From the NCBI GenBank assembly GCA_017462735.1, contig JAFTQO010000006.1, forward strand, positions 1-64,000: DNA of 64,000 nt. Direction: 5' to 3'. Under the pieces are notes generated by a model. It saw only the letters and a list, made by a program, of their open reading frames with translations, was not told where the DNA came from and ran no database searches. Of this stretch, positions 25,131 to 34,926 are shown one piece after another (within the stretch, counting starts at the first letter, position 1; every line of letters begins with the position of its first letter). The DNA comes from Clostridia bacterium. Its GTDB lineage: Bacteria > Bacillota > Clostridia > Christensenellales > Borkfalkiaceae. The position numbers were made by a program, and so were the translations under genes.

Positions 25131-26186
25131 TTAGACGTTAGAGGAGGACCAGTCGGCGCTCTTCAAATTGTACGTCAACGTACCGATGCTGTACGCGATA
25201 GGTTCTTTGATTCTCAACAAAACGTTGCGGAATTCGTTGTCCGTGTCGCTCGTTGTTTTCGCGTACCAAAGTTCCATCGTAGAGCCTACTTCCTTCGCGT
25301 TGATAGCAAGAGTAACGGCGTTGTAGGAGATTTTTCTCGTCGCCCAAGAAACGGCGCCTTTGTTGACCGTGACGTCTTTAAAGGCGGTGGTACTGCTTTG
25401 GTCCTTTGCCGACAAAGTCAAGTTGGTCGTTTCCGTCTTAGACAGCGCGTAGTTGTACGTGTCGATGTTGGCGGACGATTGCATAGCGTCGTTGTCTAAG
25501 CCACGCAGGGCAAAGTACAGTTGTTCGTTGTCGAGATAGGTGTAGTCGTCGTTTTCAATCTCAAACGAATAATTTGCCGTGACAAATTCTTCTCCCGTAG
25601 GGATTTTTTTGCCGAGATAACTGCCGACGTAGTCTTTAAAGACTACCTTGGCGGCGGTCGCGCTCGTATACGTAATCGCTACGCTGTATTTGTAATGGTT
25701 GAAGCAATCCTCCATCTTGTCGGGGGTTGCGTTGACGGGGGAGTGGGACTCGATTTCCACGTAGGACTCAACGGGTTGCAACCGGCTGTCCGTCATCTTA
25801 AAGACAACGGTGCTCGTTTTGGTTTCCGTAAAAGGTTCCGTATCTCCGTTATAGGTGTACAGTACGGGGATAGAACAGGTGGTGGTCAGGGTGTATTGTC
25901 CGCTGTTGCCGGAAACAGTCGTTTCGTAGATGCCCGCTTGGTCGTTACCGTCTGCGTCGACGCAGTATTGGACGGTATAGCCCGTAAACAAGGGCGTGCT
26001 CGCCTTAAAGGTGACGTCGTAAGTCAGCGTTTCTTGGAAAGATTTAGAAAGTTCGCCCGTGGGGGAGGTGCTCTCTTGCCAGTTGGGGGTCAATTGCAGT
26101 TGGGTGTTACCGGCGGAACAAGCGGCAAGCAAAGTGGTTGCCGCCACCGTCACGCCGATTAAAAGCGTCAGGGCTTTCTTTTTCAT
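25131..26186 (-). CDS. Predicted lipoprotein of unknown function
   Basis: A 351-residue secreted protein. Signal peptide MKKKALTLLIGVTVAATTLLAAC ends in a lipobox with the lipidated Cys at residue 23. The rest is beta-rich with repeated Thr/Ser strands (ITYTSATAAKVVFKDY, TYDVTFKAS) and no known catalytic motif. It has its own promoter and terminator. RBS AGGAG precedes the ATG. Role could be adhesion or binding but is not recognised. Confidence 0.75.
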   Translation of the reverse strand: MKKKALTLLIGVTVAATTLLAACSAGNTQLQLTPNWQESTSPTGELSKSFQETLTYDVTFKASTPLFTGYTVQYCVDADGNDQAGIYETTVSGNSGQYTLTTTCSIPVLYTYNGDTEPFTETKTSTVVFKMTDSRLQPVESYVEIESHSPVNATPDKMEDCFNHYKYSVAITYTSATAAKVVFKDYVGSYLGKKIPTGEEFVTANYSFEIENDDYTYLDNEQLYFALRGLDNDAMQSSANIDTYNYALSKTETTNLTLSAKDQSSTTAFKDVTVNKGAVSWATRKISYNAVTLAINAKEVGSTMELWYAKTTSDTDNEFRNVLLRIKEPIAYSIGTLTYNLKSADWSSSNV

Positions 26187-26228
26187 AAATACTCCTACGG
26201 CATAAGCCGTTTTTCATACTTTTTTACT

Positions 26229-26257
26229 ATTATAGCACAATTTTTTACGTTTGTAAA
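26229..26257 (-). promoter_or_regulatory. Promoter of the lipoprotein gene
   Basis: On the minus strand TTTACA, 17 bp, TATAAT, with an extended TGC before the -10 box. Confidence 0.8.
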
Positions 26258-26321
26258 AACAAAAATGCAATTTCTTGAAAATAAATGTGAAAAAAACGAG
26301 AAATTTTCCCCTTTGATATGG

Positions 26322-26327
26322 TATAAT
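26322..26327 (+). promoter_or_regulatory. Extended -10 promoter of addB
   Basis: TATAAT with TGG immediately upstream; no convincing -35 box at 17 bp, so it is probably an extended -10 promoter. Confidence 0.6.
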
Positions 26328-26356
26328 GGAAGTAGATTTTTACAAGGAGAACGCGC

Positions 26357-29300
26357 ATGATTAGGTTGATTACCGCCTATACGTTGTCAGAATGTATGGA
26401 AGTAATGGGCGAGACCGCTTCGCTTTACGAAAAAGCAGGCGACAAAAACGTCATTTTCTGCGAAGACAGGTTGACCCTTATTGCCGAGCGTATGCTAGTC
26501 AAAAGCACGGGCGGGACGTTTGATTCCTCCGTGTCCACTTTTGCGCGTTTTTTAAAGGCGGACGGAAAAATCTTAGGCAAACAAGGCTCGGTTATGGCGG
26601 TAGGGAAGATTATCGCGGCGTTACAGCGAGAGGGGCAGATGAGGTGCTTTACTTCGCCTAACTCGATTGCCGCGCAGGCAAAATCGGCGTACGAGACGCT
26701 GGCGCAGTTTTCCGCCTCCTGCATAGACGCCGAGGCGCTGAGAGAAAGTGCCGAATCCCTCCCTGCGTGCGCTTTGCAAAACAAACTGTTCGATCTTGCC
26801 AAGATATTGGAGAGATACGATACCTTTTTGCAACAATCCCGTTATTTAGACGAGGCGAAATATTTGTCTTTGCTTCCCGACGCGCTCAGCGCAGACGAAG
26901 GGTTGAAGGACAGCAACGTCTTCTTCCTTTGCTTTTCCTCTTTTACGGCGCAGGCGCTTCGTGCCGTCAAGGTGGCGGCAAAACACGCCAAAAACGTCGT
27001 CGGTATCTTTTGCGCGGGCGAAGAGGAATTTTATACCAACGAGGGAAAGAACGCCTTTTTGCGCGCTTGCAGTAGCGTAGGCGAAGTCTTCGTCGAGGAC
27101 AGGGGCGCTCCGCTGGACGGCGAAGCGGAACATTTAAGACGAACTCTTTTTGACCCCGAATATTTATCCAAAGCCCCCAAGGCGACGGACAAAGTGCGTA
27201 TTTTTTCGGCGCAGGACAGGGCGGCAGAGGCAGAATACGCCGCCGTTCAAATCAAAAAATGCCTTTCCCAAAAAGAGGGGCTTCGGTATCGGGATATCGC
27301 CCTTTTACTGCCGTCGACGGACGAGTACGCTTTGGCGGTAAAAAAGGCGTTTGAAGACTATAAAATTCCCTATTTTACCGACGAGAAAAAATCCTTAAAA
27401 AGCCATCCTTTGTGTCGATTTTTGCTGTCGGCGTTTTCCGCCGTGGCGGACAATTACGCCCCTGCTTCCGTGCAAGCCCTCCTTAGCAACTATTTTTTCG
27501 GCGACGGGGACGAGTACAGAAATTATCTTTTAAAACACGCCAATTTCCGCGGCGGGGCAAAGCGTCCTATCAAGGAAGGGGTGGAAGGATACGATTTTAG
27601 TAAGTTGCAGGCGGATAGGGAGAGGTTGTTATCCCTCACGGACGGGCTTCCCAAAAAGGCAACGGGCAAAGGATACGTGGCGGCGGTGCGTACCCTCCTT
27701 AATCGTATCGACGCAGAAAGCAAGTTGGAAAGCCTGTGTGAAGAATTGCACGATCTGTCCTTAAAAGGCTACTTGCAACAGTTCTTTCCCGCGTTGCAAC
27801 AGGTGCTTAGCGAAGCGGAGTTGCTCACGGGCGAAACCCTTTTAAAGGCGGAGGAGTTTGCCTCTTTGCTGCAAGAAGGGTTGGACGCGACGGAGATATC
27901 GTTGATTCCCTTGAAGATGGACGCCGTATTCGTCGGGGATTTGTGCGACAGCCGTATCGAAAAGGTACGGGTGCTGATGGCTTTGGGGTTGACGGAAGAA
28001 GTTCCCCGCGCGCAGACGGACGCCGCGTTTATCAGCGATAGCGATATTGCCCGTTTGGAGGAGATAAGGGTTCAAATCGACCCGACGGTACGTCAGGTCA
28101 ACGCCAGGGCAAAAGAGGCGGCGGCGCTCAATCTTTGTACGTTCACGGACAATTTATATTTGACGTACCCCCTGTCGGTAGGCGGAGAAAGCCCTGCCGT
28201 CAGCGATATTTTGCGCTACGTCCAAGGGGCGTTTCGCGATGCGGATAACCAGCCGCTGTTTGTCGAAAAGGACTACGCTAAGGAAGATTTCATCTATCTT
28301 TGTAGCGAGAGACTTCCCGCCGTACGCAGGTTGTTGTTTGATAGACACCGTTACGAAAACCACCGTTTGACGGATAGAGAGGGTTATTCTTCCCTATCTG
28401 CGGCGTTGGCCAATCTGTCCCTGTATACGGAAAAAGAGGGGGAGCGTGGCTCGATTGACGGGGCGCAAGCGCTCTTTTTCGACGGCGAGGCGATTTCTCC
28501 TACGGCGCTCGAGACGTATTTTTCCTGTCCCTTTAAAATGTTCGCTCAGCGGGGCTTGCGCTTACAAGAACGGCAGGAGGCGGAGTTGGTCGCCGTGGAC
28601 GCGGGCAATTTTGTGCACGCCGTTTTAGAGCGCGCCGTAAAGGGGCTTAAAGACTGCGCCGACGAAGGTGCGTTTTGCGCCTATGCAAGGAAAGTGGGCG
28701 AGGAGATTTTTGCTTCTCCTGCCTTTGCGTTGGACGAGGGCAACGCCGCCAACACTTACTTGCGGCAAAGCCTATTGGACGAAAGCGTTTTGGCGGCAGG
28801 CGTCGTCTTCCGCCAAATCAAAAATTCTGCTTTTGACGAAGTCAACGTAGAGAAAAACATCCGCACGGAGACGGTAAGAGGAAAGGTCGACAGGGTGGAC
28901 AGCAACGCCGACTACATCCGTATCGTCGATTATAAGACGGGCTCGGTCGAGGTCAAACCCGTCGATTATTACGTGGGCAAAAAGTTACAGATGCAACTGT
29001 ATATGTCCGCGCTCCAAGGGGAGAAAACGCCCGCGGGGATATTCTATTTTCCTACCGAACGCGCCTATCAAAAGGAGGGGAAACCCGTCTATAAATTGCA
29101 AGGCTACCTCAACGGCGACGACGAGGCGTTAAAGTGCGGGGATAAGGATATCACGGCGGAGAAAAAGAGTGAATTTTTCGACGCCAATTTAGGCGTGAAT
29201 AGATCGGCTACCGTGATGAGCGGGGCAGATTTTATCGATTTTCTCGCGTATGCGCCTATGGTCGCGGAGAAGGCGCGTGAAGAGATTAAATCGGGCTACG

Positions 29301-29464
29301 TGTCCCCCAATCCTTACGGCGAAGCGTGCCGTGCTTGTAAATTGGGCGGGGTGTGCGGCTACAACTGCGCCGCGCAATCGGTGCGCGCCGAAAACGGCGT
29401 ATCCGTAGACGGGATCGTACGAATTGTCCGCGAGGAAAAGGAGGGGAAAGATGCCGGCGTATAA
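26357..29464 (+). CDS. addB: ATP-dependent helicase/nuclease subunit B
   Basis: With AddA it degrades double-strand ends and loads RecA after Chi, in homologous recombination and phage resistance. The 1035-residue protein ends with a PD-(D/E)XK nuclease domain (GNFVHAVLE, IVDYKTGSVE) and the iron-sulfur Cys set: one Cys in FSCPF (about residue 724) and CRACKLGGVCGYNC near residue 990-1005. It is shorter than Bacillus AddB (about 1160). Its stop overlaps the addA start by 14 bp. Confidence 0.93.
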   Translation: MIRLITAYTLSECMEVMGETASLYEKAGDKNVIFCEDRLTLIAERMLVKSTGGTFDSSVSTFARFLKADGKILGKQGSVMAVGKIIAALQREGQMRCFTSPNSIAAQAKSAYETLAQFSASCIDAEALRESAESLPACALQNKLFDLAKILERYDTFLQQSRYLDEAKYLSLLPDALSADEGLKDSNVFFLCFSSFTAQALRAVKVAAKHAKNVVGIFCAGEEEFYTNEGKNAFLRACSSVGEVFVEDRGAPLDGEAEHLRRTLFDPEYLSKAPKATDKVRIFSAQDRAAEAEYAAVQIKKCLSQKEGLRYRDIALLLPSTDEYALAVKKAFEDYKIPYFTDEKKSLKSHPLCRFLLSAFSAVADNYAPASVQALLSNYFFGDGDEYRNYLLKHANFRGGAKRPIKEGVEGYDFSKLQADRERLLSLTDGLPKKATGKGYVAAVRTLLNRIDAESKLESLCEELHDLSLKGYLQQFFPALQQVLSEAELLTGETLLKAEEFASLLQEGLDATEISLIPLKMDAVFVGDLCDSRIEKVRVLMALGLTEEVPRAQTDAAFISDSDIARLEEIRVQIDPTVRQVNARAKEAAALNLCTFTDNLYLTYPLSVGGESPAVSDILRYVQGAFRDADNQPLFVEKDYAKEDFIYLCSERLPAVRRLLFDRHRYENHRLTDREGYSSLSAALANLSLYTEKEGERGSIDGAQALFFDGEAISPTALETYFSCPFKMFAQRGLRLQERQEAELVAVDAGNFVHAVLERAVKGLKDCADEGAFCAYARKVGEEIFASPAFALDEGNAANTYLRQSLLDESVLAAGVVFRQIKNSAFDEVNVEKNIRTETVRGKVDRVDSNADYIRIVDYKTGSVEVKPVDYYVGKKLQMQLYMSALQGEKTPAGIFYFPTERAYQKEGKPVYKLQGYLNGDDEALKCGDKDITAEKKSEFFDANLGVNRSATVMSGADFIDFLAYAPMVAEKAREEIKSGYVSPNPYGEACRACKLGGVCGYNCAAQSVRAENGVSVDGIVRIVREEKEGKDAGV

Positions 29465-32400
29465 GCAAGAGCAACTGGACGCAATCAACGCGCAGGGTAA
29501 GACCATCGTTTCCGCCTCGGCGGGGAGTGGCAAGACGACGGTAATGATAGAGAAAATCGTCCGTTTAATCCTTTCCGGGACGCCCGTGGAAAATATTTTA
29601 GCGGTGACATACACCAAAAAAGCCGCCGCGCAGATGAAGGAAAAGTTGCGCGACAAACTCATTGAAAAAATCAACGAAAAGGGTGCGGACGCCAGCCGCC
29701 GCGCCTATCTCAAGGCGCAACTTAGCGGGGTAAATACGGCGGATATTTGTACGATACACTCTTTTTGCTCCAAATTGTTGAAACAAAATTTCTTCGACGG
29801 CGGGGTCAGCAACACCTTTTCCGTGATTTCAGCAACGGACGCCGAGGGCAAGACGCTGATGAGCGAGGCGCTGGACGGCATTTTCGGCGAGGGTTACCGC
29901 GTTGGCGACGAAGATTTTTATCATCTTTTGTCCCTGTATTTCAAAAAGAAAAAGGACGCGGCGCTTCGGGAAATTCTCTTTACCTCTTACGAGTCTTTAC
30001 GCAGCCGTGACGACTATCGCCAGTACCTTTTGGATAGCGGTACGGATAGCAAGGAGCGCTTCGACGAAATAGGCAGAGGGTTGACGGAGGATTTGCACGC
30101 CCGATGCCAATATTATAGAGAAGCGCTGGAAAAGGAAGAAGGATTTTTTAACAACCAGCCAAAATGCGAACAGTCGAAAAAGCAAATAAACGCCGTTATA
30201 GACTATTTATGCGAGTTGCTTGCGGAAAGGGATTATTTCGCCTGTGCGCAAAAGTCGGCAAAATTCCCGTCTAGCCAATCGATTAAGGAGGGGCAGACGC
30301 CGACGGACGTAGCGCACCATATCCTGCGCACGAAAGAGTTGGTCGTGGGCGTCAAGGACTTGCAAAAGCAGTTGCGCCTCACCGACTCTTATGAGGAAGA
30401 ATACGAAAAATTCAAGGATTCTATGCGCACGGCAAGGGCGCTTGCTAAATATCTGTTGTTGCTCGACGATAGTTATTCGCAATTAAAGCGGGAGAAAGAC
30501 TTGCTCGATTACAGCGACTTAGAGCACTTTGCCCTGCGCCTGTTAGAAAGGGCGGAAATGCAGGCGGAAATGCGCAAAAAGTACACCCATGTCTTTGTTG
30601 ACGAGTATCAAGACGTCAACCCTGTACAGGAGAAACTCCTCTCGTACGTGGCGGGCGACAATCTTTTTTTGGTAGGGGACGTCAAGCAGTCTATCTACGG
30701 CTTCCGCGGCAGTAAATCGCAGTTTTTCGTCGAAAAAGAAAAGGCGTATCGGGCGGCGGGGCACAACGCCCTCGTCTTGCCGCAAAATTTCCGCAGCGCA
30801 CCCGCAATATTAGAGGCGGTCAATACCCAATTTTCCGCGATGATGACTAAAGAAAACACCTCCGTCGATTACGCGGGCGAGGGGAAGATGCAGACGGGCG
30901 GTTTGTACGTTGCCGACGACGGCAGCGAGGCGTACGGGCGGGTTCGCGTGCATTTTTGCGAAAAGGCGTTGACGGAAGAAAAAGCGTCGCCTAGCGGCGT
31001 ATATTCGGTAAAATCAGGCAAGAAAAAAGGCGCGAAAGGGTATTCTGCCCAAGTGCAAAAGGTCTTGCAAATTATCACGCAAGAAAAGAAATACGGGCAA
31101 TGGTACGACGTCAAAAGCAGTCGGTATCAAAAGGTCGATTACGGCGATATAGCCGTGTTGTACCGCAATGCCAGCGGCGAAGTGGCGGATCTTTCCGCGG
31201 CGCTTTCCGCGGCGGATATTCCCGTTGTCGGTGGGGATTCGCTCAACGTGTGCGACTATCCCGAGATTAAGACGATGATCGACTTATTGTCCCTTATCGA
31301 CAACGAGCGTCAAGATATCCCTCTTTGTTCGGCGCTCGTATCTTTGCAGGAGATTTCCAATCAGCAGTTGTCGCAAATTCGTCTTGCCTATCAGGGCGTA
31401 TCTTTTTACGAGGCGTGTCGGTGTTACGCGGCGCAAAAAGAGGACGCTTTAGCGGATGTCTTGACTGCGTTTTTTGAAAAATTAGCGTCCTTGCGTATCC
31501 TTTCGCAGGTCCAGTCGGCAGGGGAGATTATCACCCGCTTGTTGACCCGCACCTCGCTGGAAATCCGCTTTTTGTCTAAGGTCGGCGGCGAGGAGGCAAT
31601 GCAACGTGTACACCGGTTCTTGGAAGAAGCGTCCAATCCCGAACCTATGACCGTGCAGGAATTTTTAGACCGCTTGAAAGCGCTAGATTATAAGATTATT
31701 TGTCCCGTCAGCGGCGGTGAGAACGCCGTAAAATTGATGACGATGCACGCCTCTAAGGGTTTAGAATTCCCCGTCGTGATTTTGTTCGATTTGGGTAAAA
31801 AATTGCACGACGTAGACGATGCGGAGGTGCTCGTGGACGACAGGTACGGTTTAGCGCCTATGTACCGCAACGTCCAAGAGCGAGTCTACCGTCCCACTTT
31901 GCTTCGCCGCTTGCACGTAAACGTGGCAGGCAGGGAGCAAATCAAGGACGAACTCAACGTCTATTACGTCGCCGCCACCCGCGCCATGTACGCGATGCAT
32001 CTGCTGTATAAAGAGCGTTCGCTCCTTGCAAATCCCAGATTCGGCAATTCTTTCCAATCTTTTACTGATTTTTCCCTTTGGGAAAAATTCGTTTACGCAG
32101 ACGAACCTTTCGAGGTTCCCTATCAACAGCGTACGGCAATCCCCGTTCAAGAAGAGGAGTCGCTCGTGCGCGCGCTGGAAAGGACGCTGACGGAAGAGTA
32201 CGCTTTTGCAGGGCTTGAAAATCATCCGGTCAAAGATTCGGCGACGGGGCTGATGAAAGGCAAAGAGGACCCGTTTGGGGTAAAAACCGCTCCGCAGGAA
32301 AGTTATTTTGCGATGGACGAGGAAGAAGGGGTGGACAAACAAACGCGAGGTCTTGCTTACCACGCCTTTTTAGAACATTTCGATTTTGCCTCTCTTTCCC

Positions 32401-32867
32401 AAGGAGATTTACGGCAAACCGTCAAGGCTTCGCTTGCCCGCATGCGGGCGGAACGGGCTTTCGACGAAGGCTACTTTGCCTATTTAGAGGAAGGGAAACT
32501 TTGCGAAATTTTATCTTTGCCGATATTTACTAGGCTTAGCGGTTGCCGCTTGTATAAAGAACGCGCTTTCTTGGTAGGGTTGCCTATCGAGACGGTATAT
32601 CGCTTGAAAGGGGAGCAGACCTCGGCGGCGGATAAGGATGCAGAGGTTCTTTTCCAAGGCGCTATCGACTTGCTTGCCGTTGGCGAGGATAAGACGTACG
32701 TCGTCGACTATAAGTTCTCGTCGGGCGGCGAAAGGTATTTAAAGGAAAAATACGCCCCGCAACTAGCGCTGTATAAAGAGGCGGTGGCAAAAATCACGGG
32801 CAGACCTAAAGAACGGGTCGAAGGGGTAATCGTCAACATATCCAAAGGGTTTGAAGTGGAGATGTGA
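29451..32867 (+). CDS. addA: ATP-dependent helicase/nuclease subunit A
   Basis: UvrD-like helicase with a C-terminal nuclease domain. The 1138-residue protein shows Walker A ASAGSGKT (22-29), Walker B VFVDEYQDV, motif III GDVKQSIYGFRG, motif VI YVAATRAMYAM and the nuclease motif VVDYKFSSG (about 1082-1090). ATG at 29451 is chosen because a strong AGGAGGGG site precedes it and the protein begins MPAYKQEQ; nine upstream codons are in frame. Slightly shorter than Bacillus AddA (about 1230). Confidence 0.95.
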   Translation: MPAYKQEQLDAINAQGKTIVSASAGSGKTTVMIEKIVRLILSGTPVENILAVTYTKKAAAQMKEKLRDKLIEKINEKGADASRRAYLKAQLSGVNTADICTIHSFCSKLLKQNFFDGGVSNTFSVISATDAEGKTLMSEALDGIFGEGYRVGDEDFYHLLSLYFKKKKDAALREILFTSYESLRSRDDYRQYLLDSGTDSKERFDEIGRGLTEDLHARCQYYREALEKEEGFFNNQPKCEQSKKQINAVIDYLCELLAERDYFACAQKSAKFPSSQSIKEGQTPTDVAHHILRTKELVVGVKDLQKQLRLTDSYEEEYEKFKDSMRTARALAKYLLLLDDSYSQLKREKDLLDYSDLEHFALRLLERAEMQAEMRKKYTHVFVDEYQDVNPVQEKLLSYVAGDNLFLVGDVKQSIYGFRGSKSQFFVEKEKAYRAAGHNALVLPQNFRSAPAILEAVNTQFSAMMTKENTSVDYAGEGKMQTGGLYVADDGSEAYGRVRVHFCEKALTEEKASPSGVYSVKSGKKKGAKGYSAQVQKVLQIITQEKKYGQWYDVKSSRYQKVDYGDIAVLYRNASGEVADLSAALSAADIPVVGGDSLNVCDYPEIKTMIDLLSLIDNERQDIPLCSALVSLQEISNQQLSQIRLAYQGVSFYEACRCYAAQKEDALADVLTAFFEKLASLRILSQVQSAGEIITRLLTRTSLEIRFLSKVGGEEAMQRVHRFLEEASNPEPMTVQEFLDRLKALDYKIICPVSGGENAVKLMTMHASKGLEFPVVILFDLGKKLHDVDDAEVLVDDRYGLAPMYRNVQERVYRPTLLRRLHVNVAGREQIKDELNVYYVAATRAMYAMHLLYKERSLLANPRFGNSFQSFTDFSLWEKFVYADEPFEVPYQQRTAIPVQEEESLVRALERTLTEEYAFAGLENHPVKDSATGLMKGKEDPFGVKTAPQESYFAMDEEEGVDKQTRGLAYHAFLEHFDFASLSQGDLRQTVKASLARMRAERAFDEGYFAYLEEGKLCEILSLPIFTRLSGCRLYKERAFLVGLPIETVYRLKGEQTSAADKDAEVLFQGAIDLLAVGEDKTYVVDYKFSSGGERYLKEKYAPQLALYKEAVAKITGRPKERVEGVIVNISKGFEVEM

Positions 32868-32909
32868 CTTTCGTCAAAAATCGACGAAAAAGGACAAAAA
32901 AAACAAAAA

Positions 32910-32963
32910 GCACCTTTCGAAAGAGGTCCACTATCAAAAGAGACTTTTTCGAGAGGTGTTTTT
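32910..32963 (+). terminator. addA terminator-like hairpin that includes the next ribosome site
   Basis: CACCTTTCGAAAG (from 32911) pairs imperfectly with CTTTTTCGAGAGGTG (to 32958), followed by T residues. The AGAGGTG arm is also the ribosome site of the following gene, so folding would both stop transcription and mask that site. Confidence 0.55.
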
Positions 32964-33590
32964 ATGTCCGTTTTGCTTGCTTGGGAAAAGAGTTTGTCTT
33001 TCCCGCTGTCCGCCGTGTATGCGCTGGGCGGGTTTGCGATGTTCGTCGCCTTTTGCTTTTCGTTGCGTTTTAAAAAGAAAGAGGGGTACTCCTGTTGCTT
33101 TTTCTTTTTTACCGCTTGCGTATGTCTTGCGACGTTTGTTTGCAAAGAGGGCGGCGGCGTGGTGGCGGCGTTAACGGGGGTGGTATTTTGCGGCGGCTTC
33201 GGTTTGACGTATCCCTGTCTGTTAGGGCTTTTGTGTCTGTCGAGAAAGCGTGCGGAAAAACGCCGTGCTTTGCAGGAGCGCGCCATCAAAGAAGCGTACG
33301 TATTGCCCGATAAAGACAATACGTTTATAAGAGACCGTTTGCAAACGGCGCTTTGCCCTGACGAGGACTCCGTGCCCGTAGAGGAGGCGTTTCAACTCAC
33401 TTACGTGCGCCGTATGCTTGCCAAATTGAAAACTGCCGATTTGTCCCCCGCAGACAGGTTGGAGGTGGAGCGCATTTCAGGCGAAATTACCGCCCATTGT
33501 TTTGAAAAACAGTTGACGGGCGGGCAGTTGCGCCTTTTGAACGCCCACTTTGCAAGGGTGTTAAAACTTTCGGCAAAATACGTCGTCTAA
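32964..33590 (+). CDS. Small membrane protein of unknown function
   Basis: The 208-residue product has three hydrophobic spans in its first 100 residues, then a cytosolic charged domain (KRAEKRRALQERAIKEAY, KLKTADLSPADRLEVERISGEI). No family recognised. It sits after addA behind a hairpin that overlaps its ribosome site, and its end overlaps the convergent gene at 33561 by 30 bp. Confidence 0.6.
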   Translation: MSVLLAWEKSLSFPLSAVYALGGFAMFVAFCFSLRFKKKEGYSCCFFFFTACVCLATFVCKEGGGVVAALTGVVFCGGFGLTYPCLLGLLCLSRKRAEKRRALQERAIKEAYVLPDKDNTFIRDRLQTALCPDEDSVPVEEAFQLTYVRRMLAKLKTADLSPADRLEVERISGEITAHCFEKQLTGGQLRLLNAHFARVLKLSAKYVV

Positions 33591-34148
33591 GGCGGGCGAA
33601 AAGGGGGATAAAGCGAGGGTGAATCGTATGAGATTCCCCTTTTTTATTACGCCTAGTAAGGCGTTTTTAGTGACGAAAGCTTCTTTTTTCGATTTGTCGT
33701 CTAGTAGCGCTTTTGCGTGGGCAGGTATGCGCCGAGACAGCGGGAAAGGGGGTGTTTTTCGTAAGATGACGGCGTCGTGGCAGGTAGCGATCATAGGGGC
33801 AGGGATGACGTTGCCGTCTGTTAAGATGAGTTGCGTGGCGGTGGAGGATAATACCTCTAAGTCGGCTGCTTCGCCGACGAATACGCCGTTTTCGTCATAG
33901 ACGGGGGCGCCGATGGAAAATTTTTCAAAGCGCAACGGAGACGCCGCGCAAAAGCGTTTTAATTTGATGGCGTCCGTGACGTAATCAACCTGTGAAAAAG
34001 GCAGAAAAAAAGTGGTGAAGTTGGATTCGTCGCGGCAAGAGAGATATTTTAGCGTATGAGATTTAGGGGAGAGAAGAACCCCGTTGCAACGCCCTTTACA
34101 AGTCCCCTTTTCATAGATATGTTTGCCGATAATAGAAGAAACGAGCAT
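33561..34148 (-). CDS. PRC-barrel-like protein of unknown function
   Basis: This 195-residue protein has short beta strands with DENGVFVGEAADLEVLS near the middle, a pattern of PRC-barrel domains found in RNA-binding and photosynthetic proteins and in Firmicute YlmC/YmxH types. The start at 34148 follows GGAGG on the minus strand. Transcribed towards addA and overlapping the convergent gene's 3' end by 30 bp. Confidence 0.6.
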   Translation of the reverse strand: MLVSSIIGKHIYEKGTCKGRCNGVLLSPKSHTLKYLSCRDESNFTTFFLPFSQVDYVTDAIKLKRFCAASPLRFEKFSIGAPVYDENGVFVGEAADLEVLSSTATQLILTDGNVIPAPMIATCHDAVILRKTPPFPLSRRIPAHAKALLDDKSKKEAFVTKNALLGVIKKGNLIRFTLALSPFSPALDDVFCRKF

Positions 34149-34266
34149 AACGCCTCCAAAGATAAGATTTGCTATATCCTATCACGGAAAGTGTGCGCGT
34201 GAAAAGGGGTAAGTTGACAAATTTTGCCGATTTTTCAAAAAAGTTAAAAAGCGAGTGCCAAAACGC

Positions 34267-34295
34267 TTGCAAAATGCGGGAAAGTTTGTTAGAAT
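34267..34295 (+). promoter_or_regulatory. Promoter of tRNA-Gln
   Basis: TTGCAA (34267-34272), 17 bp, TAGAAT (34290-34295). Confidence 0.75.
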
Positions 34296-34319
34296 AACGC
34301 AAGGAAAAGGGAGACAGAA

Positions 34320-34394
34320 TGGGGTGTCGCCAAGCGGTAAGGCAACGGACTCTGACTCCGTCAGTCGGGGGTTCGAATCCCTCCACCCCAGCCA
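34320..34394 (+). tRNA. tRNA-Gln (anticodon CTG), CCA encoded
   Basis: Acceptor TGGGGTG (34320-34326) pairs with CACCCCA (34384-34390); anticodon loop CTCTGAC places CTG at 34352-34354; CCA is encoded at 34392-34394. A second copy of its 3' end lies about 200 bp downstream. Confidence 0.96.
34374..34394 (+). repeat. tRNA-Gln 3' end, repeat copy 1 (candidate att site)
   Basis: The last 21 bases of the tRNA (T-arm end, acceptor and CCA) recur identically at 34577-34597. Confidence 0.8.
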
Positions 34395-34395
34395 C

Positions 34396-34427
34396 AAAAA
34401 AGGCATGCCATTAGGCGTGCCTTTTTT
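34396..34427 (+). terminator. Terminator of tRNA-Gln
   Basis: AAGGCATGCC and GGCGTGCCTT pair with one G-T pair, then a run of T. Confidence 0.9.
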
Positions 34428-34576
34428 GTTTGTCTAACGGATATGTGGAGGGATTCGAGGGTGGAGCCGTTTTGCGGGAACAAAACGCTTTGCTGCCAAC
34501 AAAGTGATATGTCAATAGAGTAATCGGCAAAGGCGACAATTGATAATTGTCGAGCGGGGCGCGTCCGCTAAAGGCG

Positions 34577-34597
34577 CGAATCCCTCCACCCCAGCCA
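34577..34597 (+). repeat. tRNA-Gln 3' end, repeat copy 2
   Basis: Exact 21-base copy of 34374-34394. Between the copies an inverted copy of the T-arm (about 34445-34458) and a hairpin GACAATT/AATTGTC are seen. Suggests an integration scar or tRNA-derived repeat. Confidence 0.8.
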
Positions 34598-34600
34598 ATT

Positions 34601-34643
34601 ATACACGGTTTTACGCATAAATTGCGCGAAACCGTGTATTTTT
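34601..34643 (+). terminator. Terminator-like hairpin beside tRNA-end repeat
   Basis: ATACACGGTTT (34601-34611) and AAACCGTGTAT (34629-34639) form an 11-bp stem, then T residues. Confidence 0.7.
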
Positions 34644-34796
34644 GTATACGCAACTGTCGATTGGTCGAAAAAGAAAGATACGCGTGCTAAAATGCGTATG
34701 CAAATTAAAAAGTTGTTGAAAAAATACAATTATCCGCCTGACTTTGCGGAAGAAGCCATTTCTCGTGTTGTTGACCAAGCAGAATTTATGATGTAA
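34644..34796 (+). pseudogene. hsdR: 3' remnant of type I restriction subunit HsdR
   Basis: The frame reading VYATVDWSKKKDTRAKMR, then MQIKKLLKKYNYPPD, ending QAEFMM with a stop at 34794-34796, matches the C-terminal tail of HsdR, where RAKMR..KRLLKKYGYPPD is conserved. About 45 codons survive; the rest of the ~1000-residue subunit and hsdM/hsdS are absent. It lies next to the duplicated tRNA-Gln end, suggesting a lost or partly deleted restriction island. Confidence 0.8.
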
Positions 34797-34800
34797 ATAG

Positions 34801-34834
34801 AAAAAAGAGGGGATGCAAGTGTCCTCTCTTTTTT
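34801..34834 (+). terminator. Terminator after the hsdR remnant
   Basis: AAAAGAGGGGA and TCCTCTCTTTT form a stem with a T-run, the likely original hsdR terminator. Confidence 0.8.
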
Positions 34835-34926
34835 CTATTAGCTGAGCAGCGAAAAAGTCTTTGCATTGTTCCACAAAAAGAAAAATTGGGTTTTGGGTCC
34901 GATTTTTTATCCTTTATGTATAAAGT

